Source: Alphaproteobacteria bacterium (GTDB lineage: Bacteria; Pseudomonadota; Alphaproteobacteria; Micropepsales; Micropepsaceae). From it: 64,000 bases of DNA. The stretch lies in contig JAFKFG010000014.1 in the NCBI GenBank assembly GCA_017307355.1, forward strand, positions 1 through 64,000, in the 5' to 3' direction. Of this stretch, positions 41,696-50,847 are shown piece by piece. The notes under the pieces are model-generated. The model worked only from the letters and a program-made list of their open reading frames with translations, had not been told where the DNA came from and did not search any database. The position numbers were made by a program, and so were the translations under genes. How positions within the stretch are numbered: position 1 is the first letter of the stretch; each line of letters starts with the position of its first letter.

Positions 41696-44596
41696 TCAAA
41701 TCTGCGAGAGCAGATTGCTGAGACTATTGCTGCTGCCCTGGCCGGAGACGATCGCCTGGATGTTGGCGACGGCGTTGTTGGGGTCGTTGCCCATCAGGGA
41801 CAAAGCGAGATTGTAGTTGGCCAGCTGCGCCGAGGTCGCGGAGGAGGCCGTGCCTGTGGTGTTGCCCGGCGTGGGCGTGGCGGGCGGCGGGGCGTTGGAC
41901 TTTTGATAAGTGCCTTGCAGGTTCGACAGCACACCCAACAGCTGCGAGCGGGCCAGGTTGGCGCCCGTGCGCGTCGAGATATCCAGCGTGCCGGAAAAAC
42001 CTAAGCCGTATGTGGGCTCGGTCTTTTTATCCGCGGTGCTGGTGGCGGGCTGGCCCGTCTTGCTGGCGGCGGCGGGCGCGGTGAGCATGCCGGGGCTGAT
42101 GCCCAGCCGCGCCAGCGCATCGGAATCCTTGGGCCCCGCGATCAGCTCGATAGTATTGCCCGGATTGACCGTCAGCTTGATGCCCTTGGCGCCGCCCGCA
42201 TAGTTGGCGGTGGCTTTGCCGATGGCGCCCAGCTGGGCGTTGATCTTGGTGTTGAGCGAATTGATGGTCTCGCCCTTGTCGATGGTGATGGTGGTGGTGC
42301 GCGGCGCGATGCCGTCGATCTTGATCTTGAAGGTGTCGCCCGCCCGCAACGTGGTCATCGATGTCAGGTCGACCGACTGATTGAGGTTGATGGCGCCGCG
42401 TGGCAGGCCCAGCACGTCCAGCACGCTGGAGCCTTGGGGATCGATCGCCACGCTGGCGCCGGTGGACTGGCCATCGGCGCCGCCATATTGCTGGGTCCAT
42501 TGCACGCTGCCATTGGCATTGAGCGCCGTGGCGAAGGCATTGGTCACGTTCTGGATGTTGCGCTGCTGGCCCGTGAAGGTGCCCATGGTGGTGCCGGTCA
42601 GATAGATGGTGCCGTCCGGGCCCACCGTGACCTTGCCGCCCTGGTCGCTGGCGCCGGTGCCGACATAGGAAACATGATCGGCGCTGACGCTGCTGCCATT
42701 GTCGGTGAGCGCAAAGACGAAGGCGTCGGTGCCGCCGCTGGATGCCGCAGCGACGCTGGCCTGGCCGCCTGCCGTGAGATTGCCGTTGGAGGTGGTGCCG
42801 GAAACATAGACCTGGCCGCCCGAAACCGTGAGGCCGCCGATGCTGCCGCCGGCCTGCAGCGCGCCCAGCGACTGGCTCCAGACCGGCGCCGAAGTGATGT
42901 CGCCATTGGCATATTTGGTGACGACGGCCTGGCCGTTCTGCACGCTGGCGACATAAAGGCTGCCGTCGCTGCCGGCGGCGGTGGCGGAAACCTGATCGTC
43001 GCCGCTGGTGCCGAATTGATTCTCGGATATCAGATTGCCCTTGGAATCGAATTTGGCCAGATAAGCATCGACGCCGCCCTGGGCGGTCTGGTGCGCGCCG
43101 ATCACGCCGCCCGGTATGGTGGTCTGGCCGTTGACCGGATTGGCCACCGGATAGCCCGACACCGAACCGCCGATATAGATATTGCCGCTGGCATCCACGC
43201 TCACCGCGTTGGAACGGTTGTTGGCCAGGGTCTGGATCTGCTTGATCCACATCTGGTTGCCATTGCTGTCATAGCGGGCAACGAAGGAATCCTCGTTGCC
43301 GTTGGTGATGGAGGTCGGCATCAGGTCGGCGGTCGAACTGCCGGTGACGATTACCCCGCCCGACGGATCCAGCGCCAGGCCATAGCCATTGGCGGTCCCG
43401 GCGCTGCCCAGCAGCTTCTGCCACACCACATTGCCGGCGGAATCATATTTGGTGAGATAGGAATCCTGGGCGCCCTGGTTGAGCTGGCTGCCGAAATTGC
43501 CGGTGGCGTTGCCGATCACATAGATATTGCCGCTGCCATCGACCACCGTGTCGGCCGCCGTGGTGGTGCCGGTGGTGGCTTTCTGGTTGGCGGTGACGAC
43601 CGCTGTGGGCGTGCCGGAAATATTCGACAGCTTGATCAGGCGGCCGGTCTGGTCCGCCGCCGTGGTGGTGGTGTTGGTGGTACCCTGCTTGCCGGCGGTG
43701 CTGGTGTTGGTTTCGCTGGCGGTGCCGGAATTTCCCACCATGTAGAGCGAGGGCGTCGACGCAGCCGACAGCGAGATCGTCTCGGTGCCGCCGGGCGTGA
43801 TCTGCAGGCCATAGGTGGCGCCGGTGTTCGAGGTGGTGGTGCCGCCCTTCTGCACTTTCTGGAAGCGGGTGGAGAATCCGTCGGCGGCAAGCTGGGAATT
43901 GATATAGCTCACCACATTGCCCAGGGTCAGCGGGCCGGACACCTGGCTGAGATCGATGGCGACGTCGGTGGAGACGCCGCCCTTCTTCACCGTGATGGTG
44001 AAATTGCTGGAGGCTGAAAGACCCGGAATCGGATTGTCGATATTGGTGTTGGTGACGAGCTGGCGCGTGTTGTAGGTGAAACCGCCCAGCGAGATGTTCG
44101 CCGTCGAACTGGTGGTGGCGGCGGGCGTCGCCGCCTGCAAGGTGAAATTGTTGAAGCTGGTCGATTTCAGATAGGCCTGAACCTGCGCCAGGCCGGTCTG
44201 GAATCGCGCATTCAATCCGGCCAGCTGGCCCGGCGTTTCGGTCGCGTTCTGCGCCAGCTTGGCGAGATAGGCCAGGCTGTTGACGGCGCTGTAGAGCGAG
44301 AAAAGTTTCTGATTGTCCTGCTCCATCTTGGCGTCGCTGGTGGCGCCCGCCGTCAACGGCACATTGGAGGTGTCGAGGAAATTGGTGGTGGAGAGAATCT
44401 TGGCGGTCTGCGCATTGGCGGAAAGCTGCGGCGCCTGCCAAGGCGGCGCGTCGTTGGCGGTAGCGCTGTTGGATCGCGAAGCCTGCGGATTGATGGCGTT
44501 GCGCGCCGCCACCGCGGACGCGGAGGAGTTCAACTGAGTTTGGTAGAAACTCAGCAGGACGGACGAATCCAGACCAGGAAAACCAATACCGGACAT
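41696..44596 (-). CDS. Flagellar-locus protein with SBBP beta-propeller (FlaEY-like)
   Basis: A 966-residue, Ser/Thr/Gly/Asn-rich protein with only a few charged regions and no signal peptide, so it may leave by the flagellar export route. The N-terminus (MSGIGFPGLDSSVLLSFYQT) and flanks resemble axial proteins: VSTDVAIDLSQVSGPLTLGN and FKIKIDGIAPRTTTITIDKG look like the hook-IN/FliD-type strands. The centre (about 340-740) is a run of SBBP propeller repeats such as SYLTKYDSAGNVVWQKLLGS and AVSVDASGNIYIGGSVSGYP. Size and locus match the Caulobacter regulatory protein FlaEY, as I recall it. A CtrA-like box lies between it and the divergent TPR gene. Confidence 0.68.
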   Translation of the reverse strand: MSGIGFPGLDSSVLLSFYQTQLNSSASAVAARNAINPQASRSNSATANDAPPWQAPQLSANAQTAKILSTTNFLDTSNVPLTAGATSDAKMEQDNQKLFSLYSAVNSLAYLAKLAQNATETPGQLAGLNARFQTGLAQVQAYLKSTSFNNFTLQAATPAATTSSTANISLGGFTYNTRQLVTNTNIDNPIPGLSASSNFTITVKKGGVSTDVAIDLSQVSGPLTLGNVVSYINSQLAADGFSTRFQKVQKGGTTTSNTGATYGLQITPGGTETISLSAASTPSLYMVGNSGTASETNTSTAGKQGTTNTTTTAADQTGRLIKLSNISGTPTAVVTANQKATTGTTTAADTVVDGSGNIYVIGNATGNFGSQLNQGAQDSYLTKYDSAGNVVWQKLLGSAGTANGYGLALDPSGGVIVTGSSTADLMPTSITNGNEDSFVARYDSNGNQMWIKQIQTLANNRSNAVSVDASGNIYIGGSVSGYPVANPVNGQTTIPGGVIGAHQTAQGGVDAYLAKFDSKGNLISENQFGTSGDDQVSATAAGSDGSLYVASVQNGQAVVTKYANGDITSAPVWSQSLGALQAGGSIGGLTVSGGQVYVSGTTSNGNLTAGGQASVAAASSGGTDAFVFALTDNGSSVSADHVSYVGTGASDQGGKVTVGPDGTIYLTGTTMGTFTGQQRNIQNVTNAFATALNANGSVQWTQQYGGADGQSTGASVAIDPQGSSVLDVLGLPRGAINLNQSVDLTSMTTLRAGDTFKIKIDGIAPRTTTITIDKGETINSLNTKINAQLGAIGKATANYAGGAKGIKLTVNPGNTIELIAGPKDSDALARLGISPGMLTAPAAASKTGQPATSTADKKTEPTYGLGFSGTLDISTRTGANLARSQLLGVLSNLQGTYQKSNAPPPATPTPGNTTGTASSATSAQLANYNLALSLMGNDPNNAVANIQAIVSGQGSSNSLSNLLSQI

Positions 44597-44753
44597 AGAA
44601 TACCTTTGGTCGCACGGCCGGACGGAAAACCGCTCGCTGCTTCGCAGCTCCCACTTTTCCTGGCCGAAGCTCCCGCCGAAAATCGCACTTCCGGCGTTAA
44701 GGGGGGGATAATGACGGGCCTGAAATTCCCCTCATTCGCCCGCGAAAACAGAC

Positions 44754-44768
44754 TTAACACAACCTTAA
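44754..44768. promoter_or_regulatory. CtrA-like box in the divergent flaEY-like/TPR-glycosyltransferase region
   Basis: TTAA-CACAACC-TTAA, both half-sites exact with seven-base spacing. It lies 24 bases before the plus-strand ATG at 44793 and 158 bases before the minus-strand start at 44596, so it could control either gene. Confidence 0.55.
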
Positions 44769-44792
44769 GCGGCCCCACGCAAAACTGACCGG

Positions 44793-46295
44793 ATGCACGC
44801 CGCCCCCCGCGCCTACGATCAAGGTTTGAAACTGTCGTCCCAGGGACGGCACCTGGAAGCGATCTCTTGCTTCGAACAGGCCCTGGCGGAGCGGCCGGAC
44901 GATATTCGAACACTGTTCGCACTGGGAAATACCGCCCGCGCCCTGGGCCTGGCCCGGCCCGCCGCCGAATTCTTCCGCAAAGTGTTGGCCCTGGAGCCGG
45001 AGCGGCTGGAAGCCCTGGTCAATCTGGCCAATCTGCTGCGGGCCGAAGGACAGTTCGAGGCCGCCCGCGCTCTGCTGGAACCGGCCCTGGCCCGCAATCC
45101 GCAAAGCCCCGAACTGTTGCTGACCCTGGGCTCGGCCTGGCGCGAAGCCGGTGATCGGGCGCGGGCGATGGAATTCACCCGCGCGGCGCTGGCGGTCAGT
45201 CCTCGATATCCCGCGGCCTTGTCCAATCTGGCCGACCTGTTGTCGGACGAGAGAAAATTTGAAGAGGCGCGCGATCTTTACGACCGGGCGATCAAGGCCG
45301 AGCCGCGCAATGCCCAGGCGCGCCTGAACCGGGCCATGCTGCATCTGCAGACCGGCAACCTGAAAGAAGGCTGGCGCGACTATGCCGCCCGAAGCGACAT
45401 CGCCAGCAAAGTGCCCGCCGCGAAGCTCAACCTCAGCGAATGGCGCGGCGAGAGTTTGAAACGCACCCGCCTTCTGGTCCGCGCCGAACAAGGCGTGGGC
45501 GACCAGATCATGTTCATGAGCGTGATGCCCGATCTTCTGGCGCGGGCGGCAAATGACGGCGGCACCGTGGTTCTGGAATGCGAGCCGCGCCTGGTTTGCT
45601 TGCTGGCGCGTTCCTTTCCCGGGGCAACGGTGAAACCGCAAGCGCTGGCGGCCGTGAACGGCAACGCCACCGCCGATTATGGCTGGCTGAAAGCGGCGGG
45701 CGGCGCCAATGCCGTCACTTTGATGGGATCGCTGCCGCGCTGGCTGCGGCCCGGCCTGGATTCATTCCCCGAACATAATGGGTTCCTGGCGCCGGACGCG
45801 GCGGAGCAAGCGCGGTGGAAAACCATTTTTGCGGCGCTCGGCGCATCGCCCCGAATCGGGCTTTGCTGGCGCAGCGGCAAATCCGGCGGGCATCGCGCCG
45901 TCCAATATGCGCCGCTGGAGGCCTGGGGCCATTTCCTGCGAGCGCTTCCCGGCACCCTGGTCAGTTGCCAGTATGACGCGGCAGCGGATGAAATCGCCGC
46001 ATTGGAAACATTGAGCGGCCGCAAGATTTTCGTTCCGCCCGCGCTGGATCAGAAAAACGAACTCGACCGCACGGCCGCGATGTTGTCGGCGTTGGATGTG
46101 CTGGTCAGCGCACCGACCGCCGTTTCCTGGCTGGGCGCGGCCACCGGAACGCGCACGTTAAAGCTGCTGTACGACAATAGTTGGACCGCATTCGGCCAGC
46201 CTTATGAGCCGCTGGCGCCGTCCTGCCGCTGCGTCATGCCCGGCACGCGGGGCGACTGGCGCGATGTGTTCGAGAAAGCGGCCGCGATTATTTAA
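44793..46295 (+). CDS. TPR-glycosyltransferase, FlmG/FlbA-type flagellin modification protein
   Basis: A 500-residue cytoplasmic protein. Residues about 8-205 are TPR repeats (YDQGLKLSSQGRHLEAISCF, ALFALGNTARALGLARPAAE, LVNLANLLRAEGQFEAARAL). From about 225 a GT-B-like domain follows with LLVRAEQGVGDQIMFMSVMP, GLCWRSGKSGGHRAVQY and DVLVSAPTAVSWLGAATG, related to OGT/heptosyltransferase folds. Caulobacter FlmG has this build: its TPR part binds flagellin and the C-terminal part transfers the nonulosonic acid. The gene stands at the head of the sugar locus, and its stop abuts that of the opposing SpsF-SpsG gene with no gap. Confidence 0.75.
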   Translation: MHAAPRAYDQGLKLSSQGRHLEAISCFEQALAERPDDIRTLFALGNTARALGLARPAAEFFRKVLALEPERLEALVNLANLLRAEGQFEAARALLEPALARNPQSPELLLTLGSAWREAGDRARAMEFTRAALAVSPRYPAALSNLADLLSDERKFEEARDLYDRAIKAEPRNAQARLNRAMLHLQTGNLKEGWRDYAARSDIASKVPAAKLNLSEWRGESLKRTRLLVRAEQGVGDQIMFMSVMPDLLARAANDGGTVVLECEPRLVCLLARSFPGATVKPQALAAVNGNATADYGWLKAAGGANAVTLMGSLPRWLRPGLDSFPEHNGFLAPDAAEQARWKTIFAALGASPRIGLCWRSGKSGGHRAVQYAPLEAWGHFLRALPGTLVSCQYDAAADEIAALETLSGRKIFVPPALDQKNELDRTAAMLSALDVLVSAPTAVSWLGAATGTRTLKLLYDNSWTAFGQPYEPLAPSCRCVMPGTRGDWRDVFEKAAAII

Positions 46296-48086
46296 TTAGC
46301 GTACGGCTCTGACGAATGATTTCTCTTCTTTCAGCGCCGCCGCCAGATCGGCCGCGATACGCGCCGCGCCGTTTCCGTCCAGCATGGCGAATCCGGCATT
46401 GCGCATCTCGCGCCGCCGGGCCGCGTCATTCATCAGCGCTTTCACGGCAGCGAGAATCTCCTCGTTGCCGATCTTTGCCGCCACGCCCAGCGATTGGCCC
46501 ATGCCGGCCGCTTCGAACGCGCTGGCGGACCGGGCATGGTCTTCCGTCAGTCCCAGATAGATCGCCGGCACGCCGAACGCCGCCAATTCATAGGCGGTGA
46601 CGCCGAAGGCACACAGCGCCAGATCGGCCGAGGCATATTCGATGGCCAGATCGTCCGCGCCTTCAACGGTTTCGTAGGTATCCTTCAAGGCCACCACTTG
46701 GGCCGCGACCTTGGCGGCGTCCGCCACGCCGGTGCCGATGACGAAGCGGATGCGGAATACCGGATCCAGCGGCAACAATGCCTGTGCCGCGCGCAAAGTC
46801 AGGCCCTGGGGATCGCTGCCGCCCATCGCCACCAGCAAGGTCGGCCGCGCGGACATCGCATGAACCGGCGTCAGATGCGGATTGAGGCCCAGCAACGACC
46901 ATTCCCAGCCGATCCGCGGGACGGCGCGCGCGCCAGTCCAGTCGAGCGCCTTGGCCTGCGGCACCGGCGGATAATAGGCAAAATCGGCAGCCAGGCGCGC
47001 ATCGGAGCCGTCATCGATGACGGCGACGATGGGGATGTCGCCCCGCAACCGCTCCAATTCGCCCCGCGAGGGGCCTTCGCGCCCATCCAGCAGCAAGAGG
47101 TCAGGCATATGTTCTTGTATCAGCGCGGCCAGATCGTCATGGCTGTCGATCATCACCGCTTCGAATCCCGCACGGCGGATGGGAAGCGCCGCATCGGGCG
47201 TGCCGTGCAGCGCGAACAGAACCCCGATGCTTTCGCGATCCCGGAGCGCCCGCGCCAGCGCCACCATCCGCTTGACATGGCCATAGCCGAACTTGCCGCC
47301 GCCATCGCAGCGGATCAGCGCCAGGCCGCCGCTGGGAAGAATGGGCTTCTGCTTCACATGGCCGTTGATCGCGCGCAGTTCGGGCTCCCGCTCCAGAAGC
47401 AGCAGAAGATCCGAAAGCGACGCTTCGCCCGCCTTGGCATGCAACCGGTCATGGACCGCTTCAACGAACGCCAGATCGTCGGGCGTATCGATGGTCAGCC
47501 GCCCGCCTTCGCGCGCCAAAAGGGGATACGCGGGCGCTCGCGCGATCCGAACGAAATCGGGATGCAGCTTGAAATAGCCGGTGACATGCTCGCGGGCCGC
47601 CGGATCGTCGCCGGCATGGAGCATCAGCTTGTCCAAGGCGCGGTGGGTCAAAGGATCGACGCCTTCATGGGCGCAAGGTGCGCCCTTTTCCATCAGCACA
47701 TAATCGCCGCCCTGCTCGATCATGCTCATGACCAGGTGATCGATGAAGCGCGCATCCAGGAATGGCGCATCGGACGACACCCGCACGATGATGTCGGCAT
47801 CCAGCAGTTCCGCCGCCTTGGCAAACCGCGCCAGCACATCGTCTTCGGGCCCACGGATCACGCGAACGCCGTGGGCGGCGCCGAATTCCACGATCGCTTC
47901 ATCCTGCGGATTGACGGTGGTGGCGATGGCGATGTCCGCGATCAGGCGGGAGGCCCGGAGGCGATGAACGATATGCCAGAGCAGCGGCTTTCCCGCGACC
48001 GGGCGCAGCACCTTGCCCGGCAACCGGGTCGAACCCATTCGTGCCTGGATCACAGCGACGATACGTGGGTAAGCGCGGCCAATCAT
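46296..48086 (-). CDS. Fused SpsF-like cytidylyltransferase and SpsG/PseG-like enzyme
   Basis: A 596-residue two-domain protein. Residues about 8-245 are a nucleotidyltransferase with the CMP-sugar synthase signature VIQARMGSTRLPGKVLRPV and RVSSDAPFLD. From about 255 comes a PseG/SpsG-like GT-B fold with GKFGYGHVKRMVALARALRD, carrying the conserved His of the GxGHxxR motif, and VAMGGSDPQGLT and LCAFGVTAYELAAFGVPAIY. Separate proteins usually supply these steps (removal of UDP and activation as CMP-sugar) in pseudaminic or legionaminic acid pathways. It overlaps the NeuB-like gene by four bases and is translated after it. Confidence 0.85.
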   Translation of the reverse strand: MIGRAYPRIVAVIQARMGSTRLPGKVLRPVAGKPLLWHIVHRLRASRLIADIAIATTVNPQDEAIVEFGAAHGVRVIRGPEDDVLARFAKAAELLDADIIVRVSSDAPFLDARFIDHLVMSMIEQGGDYVLMEKGAPCAHEGVDPLTHRALDKLMLHAGDDPAAREHVTGYFKLHPDFVRIARAPAYPLLAREGGRLTIDTPDDLAFVEAVHDRLHAKAGEASLSDLLLLLEREPELRAINGHVKQKPILPSGGLALIRCDGGGKFGYGHVKRMVALARALRDRESIGVLFALHGTPDAALPIRRAGFEAVMIDSHDDLAALIQEHMPDLLLLDGREGPSRGELERLRGDIPIVAVIDDGSDARLAADFAYYPPVPQAKALDWTGARAVPRIGWEWSLLGLNPHLTPVHAMSARPTLLVAMGGSDPQGLTLRAAQALLPLDPVFRIRFVIGTGVADAAKVAAQVVALKDTYETVEGADDLAIEYASADLALCAFGVTAYELAAFGVPAIYLGLTEDHARSASAFEAAGMGQSLGVAAKIGNEEILAAVKALMNDAARRREMRNAGFAMLDGNGAARIAADLAAALKEEKSFVRAVR

Positions 48087-48964
48087 GCTGCTTCGCCTTT
48101 ATAAGCCAGCCGCACATGCTTCAGCGGCCGCATTCCGTCGGCGGGATCGGCGCGCCATTCGCGGTCGGAAAGTTCGGAGGGTTGCGGCCCCTTGAAACCC
48201 TTGCCGTCGGCGGCAAGGCTTTCGCGGATGCGCGCGATCACGGGTGCGATTTCCTGCGGCAGCCAGCAATGACCGGCGGCATATTCCGCGCCTTGACCGT
48301 CCAGATCGAGATGGAATTCCACCACGCGCGCGCCCCAATGATGCACCGCGCGTTCGATCACCGCCGGGCGGCGGGTGTGATCCGACCAGCCCACCGGCAA
48401 GCCCGTCGCGGCGCGGATGGTTCCGATGGCGGAGAGATTGGCTTCGTCGGCGGGCGTGGGATAGGCCGAAACGCAATGCAGCAGCGTCACGTCGCGCGCG
48501 CCCGCATCCCGCAAACACCGCGCCGCGGATTGAATCTCATCCAAAGTGGCCATGCCCGTGGACAGCACTACCGGCTTGCCGGTGCGCGCGCAGGCTTTCA
48601 GCAGGTCGTCGACCAGAAGCTCATAGGACGCGACTTTGTAGAAATCGACGAACGGCGCCAGTTCGGCCACCGCTTCCAGATAGAAAGGCGTGCAGGAAAA
48701 CTGAATGCCCCGCGCCCGGCAATGGTCCGCCAATGGGTGCAAATGCGAAATCGGCAATTCCCACTCCGCGCGGGCGCGGTGCTTGGGACTCTTCGCCAGA
48801 ATTTCCGGCGCGAACATGCGGTCGATCTTGAAGAGCTGAAATTTGACCGCGTCGCAGCCCGCATCCGCCGCCGCATCCACGAAAGACTTGGCGCGCGACA
48901 GATCGCGCCCATGATTGCTGGACGCTTCGGCGATGAAGAGCGGGGCAGCAAGGTGTCTTTCCAT
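48083..48964 (-). CDS. NeuB/SpsE-type nonulosonic acid synthase without SAF domain
   Basis: A 293-residue PEP-dependent synthase of the sialic acid synthase family. It has AEASSNHGRDL, CDAVKFQLFKID, FSCTPFYLEAV, FYKVASYELL, VVLSTGMATLDEI, LLHCVSAYPTP, GWSDHTRRP and a metal-binding histidine in EFHLDLDG. Most family members are 340-370 residues and end in an SAF/antifreeze-like domain that lies over the partner's active site; this one stops after the barrel. The product should be a 3-deoxy-2-keto acid sugar, but the substrate is unknown because pseB, pseC and pseH equivalents are not in the window. Confidence 0.87.
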   Translation of the reverse strand: MERHLAAPLFIAEASSNHGRDLSRAKSFVDAAADAGCDAVKFQLFKIDRMFAPEILAKSPKHRARAEWELPISHLHPLADHCRARGIQFSCTPFYLEAVAELAPFVDFYKVASYELLVDDLLKACARTGKPVVLSTGMATLDEIQSAARCLRDAGARDVTLLHCVSAYPTPADEANLSAIGTIRAATGLPVGWSDHTRRPAVIERAVHHWGARVVEFHLDLDGQGAEYAAGHCWLPQEIAPVIARIRESLAADGKGFKGPQPSELSDREWRADPADGMRPLKHVRLAYKGEAA

Positions 48965-49029
48965 TTAACCATTTCTAAAGAGCGCATGGCTAAAAAGCGG
49001 TTAACAACCGATGCGAGGTCACGCAGCGC

Positions 49030-49959
49030 ATGAGCCATGCCGCCGCAAACGATTCTCTTCAGGATGGGAAACATAAAGGCCGCCGCGTCGCGGCCCGGTC
49101 CGGGCACGACATCATCGAATGCGCGCATTGCGGCTTCAAGCATGCCCTGCCGCTGCCGCGCGCCGAAGACATGGAACGCGCCTATCGCGAAGATTATTAC
49201 GCCAGCGAAAAGCCGACCTTTCTGGCCCGCGCCGGCGAAGACCAGGACTGGGCGCTGTTGGCGCAGACCGACCGGCTGGAGATTTTCGAATCGCTCTTGC
49301 CGCCCGACCGGCGCCGCTTGCTGGATATCGGCTGCGGACCAGGCTTCTTCCTGGAAACCGCGATGCGGCGCGGCTGGCTGGCGCATGGGATCGAACCATC
49401 GCGCCAGGCTGCTGCCCATGCGCGCGGGCTAGGCGCGGAAGTCACCGAAGGTTTTTTCAACGATGCAAGCGCCCCGGCACTGGGCCGCTTCGATGTCATC
49501 CATCTCAACAATGTGCTGGAGCATATTCCCGATCCCGCCCATCTGATCGGGCTGGCACACGGCCTGGCGGAGCCGGGCGGCATCATTTGCGTCAATGTTC
49601 CCAACGATTTTTCGCCCTTGCAGATCGCGGGCATGACGGCGGCCGGGACCAATGACTGGTGGGTGGCGCCGCCTCATCATCTCAACTATTTCGATTTCGC
49701 GTCGCTTTCGAATCTGCTGAAAAAATCGGGCTTCACGCCCGCCGCCCGCACCACTAGCTTTCCCATGGAAGCATTCCTGATGATGGGCGAGAATTATGTG
49801 GGCGACGATGTTCTGGGCCGCGCCTGCCACAACAAGCGCAAGAAGTTCGATCTCGCCTTCGAGGCCGCCGGCCTAAAGGAAACTCGCCGCGCCTTTTACC
49901 GCGCCTTGGCCGAAGCGGGCTTGGGCCGCGAAGCGGTGGTGATCGCGGCCAAGGCATGA
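49030..49959 (+). CDS. Class I SAM methyltransferase, sugar-locus operon gene 1
   Basis: A 309-residue Methyltransf_23-type protein. An N-terminal zinc-ribbon remnant (IIECAHCGFKHALPLP) is followed by motif I LLDIGCGPGFFLETA and FDVIHLNNVLEHIPDPAHL. The C-terminal part (WWVAPPHHLNYFDFASLSNL) is found in methyltransferases of surface-polysaccharide loci. The substrate is not predictable. It begins 65 bases from the divergent NeuB-like gene and opens an eight-gene operon with short overlaps to 57835. Confidence 0.85.
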   Translation: MSHAAANDSLQDGKHKGRRVAARSGHDIIECAHCGFKHALPLPRAEDMERAYREDYYASEKPTFLARAGEDQDWALLAQTDRLEIFESLLPPDRRRLLDIGCGPGFFLETAMRRGWLAHGIEPSRQAAAHARGLGAEVTEGFFNDASAPALGRFDVIHLNNVLEHIPDPAHLIGLAHGLAEPGGIICVNVPNDFSPLQIAGMTAAGTNDWWVAPPHHLNYFDFASLSNLLKKSGFTPAARTTSFPMEAFLMMGENYVGDDVLGRACHNKRKKFDLAFEAAGLKETRRAFYRALAEAGLGREAVVIAAKA

Positions 49960-50780
49960 GCGCGGAGCCTTTCTTCATCGTCTCGTCGGGGCGTTCGGGC
50001 ACCGCCATGCTGCACAAGGCCTTGTCCGCCGTGCCAGGCGTGGAGATGCATCACGAATACATGGTGCAGATCACCCAGCCTTTGGCGGTCAGGCGCTATC
50101 TGGGCTTGGTCGATGGCGAAGAAGCCCGACGCCTGATCGGCGAAACCTATGGCGGCGCGATCCGCTATAGCGGGGCGGCGCATTGGGGCGACTCGTCCAA
50201 CAAATTGTCCTGGCTGATTCCGGATCTGGCCGCCGCCTTCTCGAACGCGCGCTTCGTTCATCTGGTACGCGATGGGCGCAAAGTGGCGAGCTCTTATTTC
50301 CACAAGCTGGGCGACGAATGTTACGACGACGCTTCCACGGCGATTCTGCAGGCGCACTACGATGTGCATGCGCCCGCCCCGCCGCCGGAAAAGAAATATT
50401 GGTGGCCCCTGCCCCGTCACGGCAGCACCGATGCCGGCCGCTTCCGGACCTTCTCCCAGTTCGAGCGCATCTGCTGGCATTGGGCGGAGCTGAACCGCCT
50501 GGTGCTCGACGAATTATCCAGGATTTCCGCGGAACGAACACTGTTCGTGAAACTGGAAGAGCTGCGCGCCTCCCCGTCCCAAGTGCGCGGGCTTTATGAA
50601 TTTCTGGGCCTGCCCTTTTCCGACGAGGCCTATGGCGTGTTCGCCCGGCCGCACAATGTGAACCGGCCGGAAGACCGGCTGCTGGATGCCGTCCAGCGCC
50701 AGCAATTCGAGGCCATCGCCGGGGCGATGCAGGCGCGGCTGGGCTATGCCGGCACACCGGAATACTCGGTCGCTTATTAG
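49956..50780 (+). CDS. Sulfotransferase
   Basis: A 274-residue PAPS-dependent sulfotransferase. The 5'-phosphosulfate loop is FFIVSSGRSGTAMLHK and the 3'-phosphate-binding strand is ARFVHLVRDGRKVASSYF. The C-terminal FVKLEELRASPSQVRGLYEF also fits the family. It overlaps the preceding methyltransferase by four bases. In this operon it probably sulfates the glycan or its precursor; no PAPS synthesis genes are present in the window. Confidence 0.88.
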   Translation: MSAEPFFIVSSGRSGTAMLHKALSAVPGVEMHHEYMVQITQPLAVRRYLGLVDGEEARRLIGETYGGAIRYSGAAHWGDSSNKLSWLIPDLAAAFSNARFVHLVRDGRKVASSYFHKLGDECYDDASTAILQAHYDVHAPAPPPEKKYWWPLPRHGSTDAGRFRTFSQFERICWHWAELNRLVLDELSRISAERTLFVKLEELRASPSQVRGLYEFLGLPFSDEAYGVFARPHNVNRPEDRLLDAVQRQQFEAIAGAMQARLGYAGTPEYSVAY

Positions 50781-50847
50781 GACTCGAACTTAGCGTTAAC
50801 CTTTTGTGCCGATCATGGTTACCGGATTCTTCACCGGACCTAAGTGC

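Noticed and set aside
48965..48979. TTAA-N7-TAAA motif between the divergent NeuB-like and methyltransferase genes
   Set aside because: One half-site is shifted, and the motif touches the NeuB-like start codon, an unlikely place for CtrA on that gene; too weak to list as a site.
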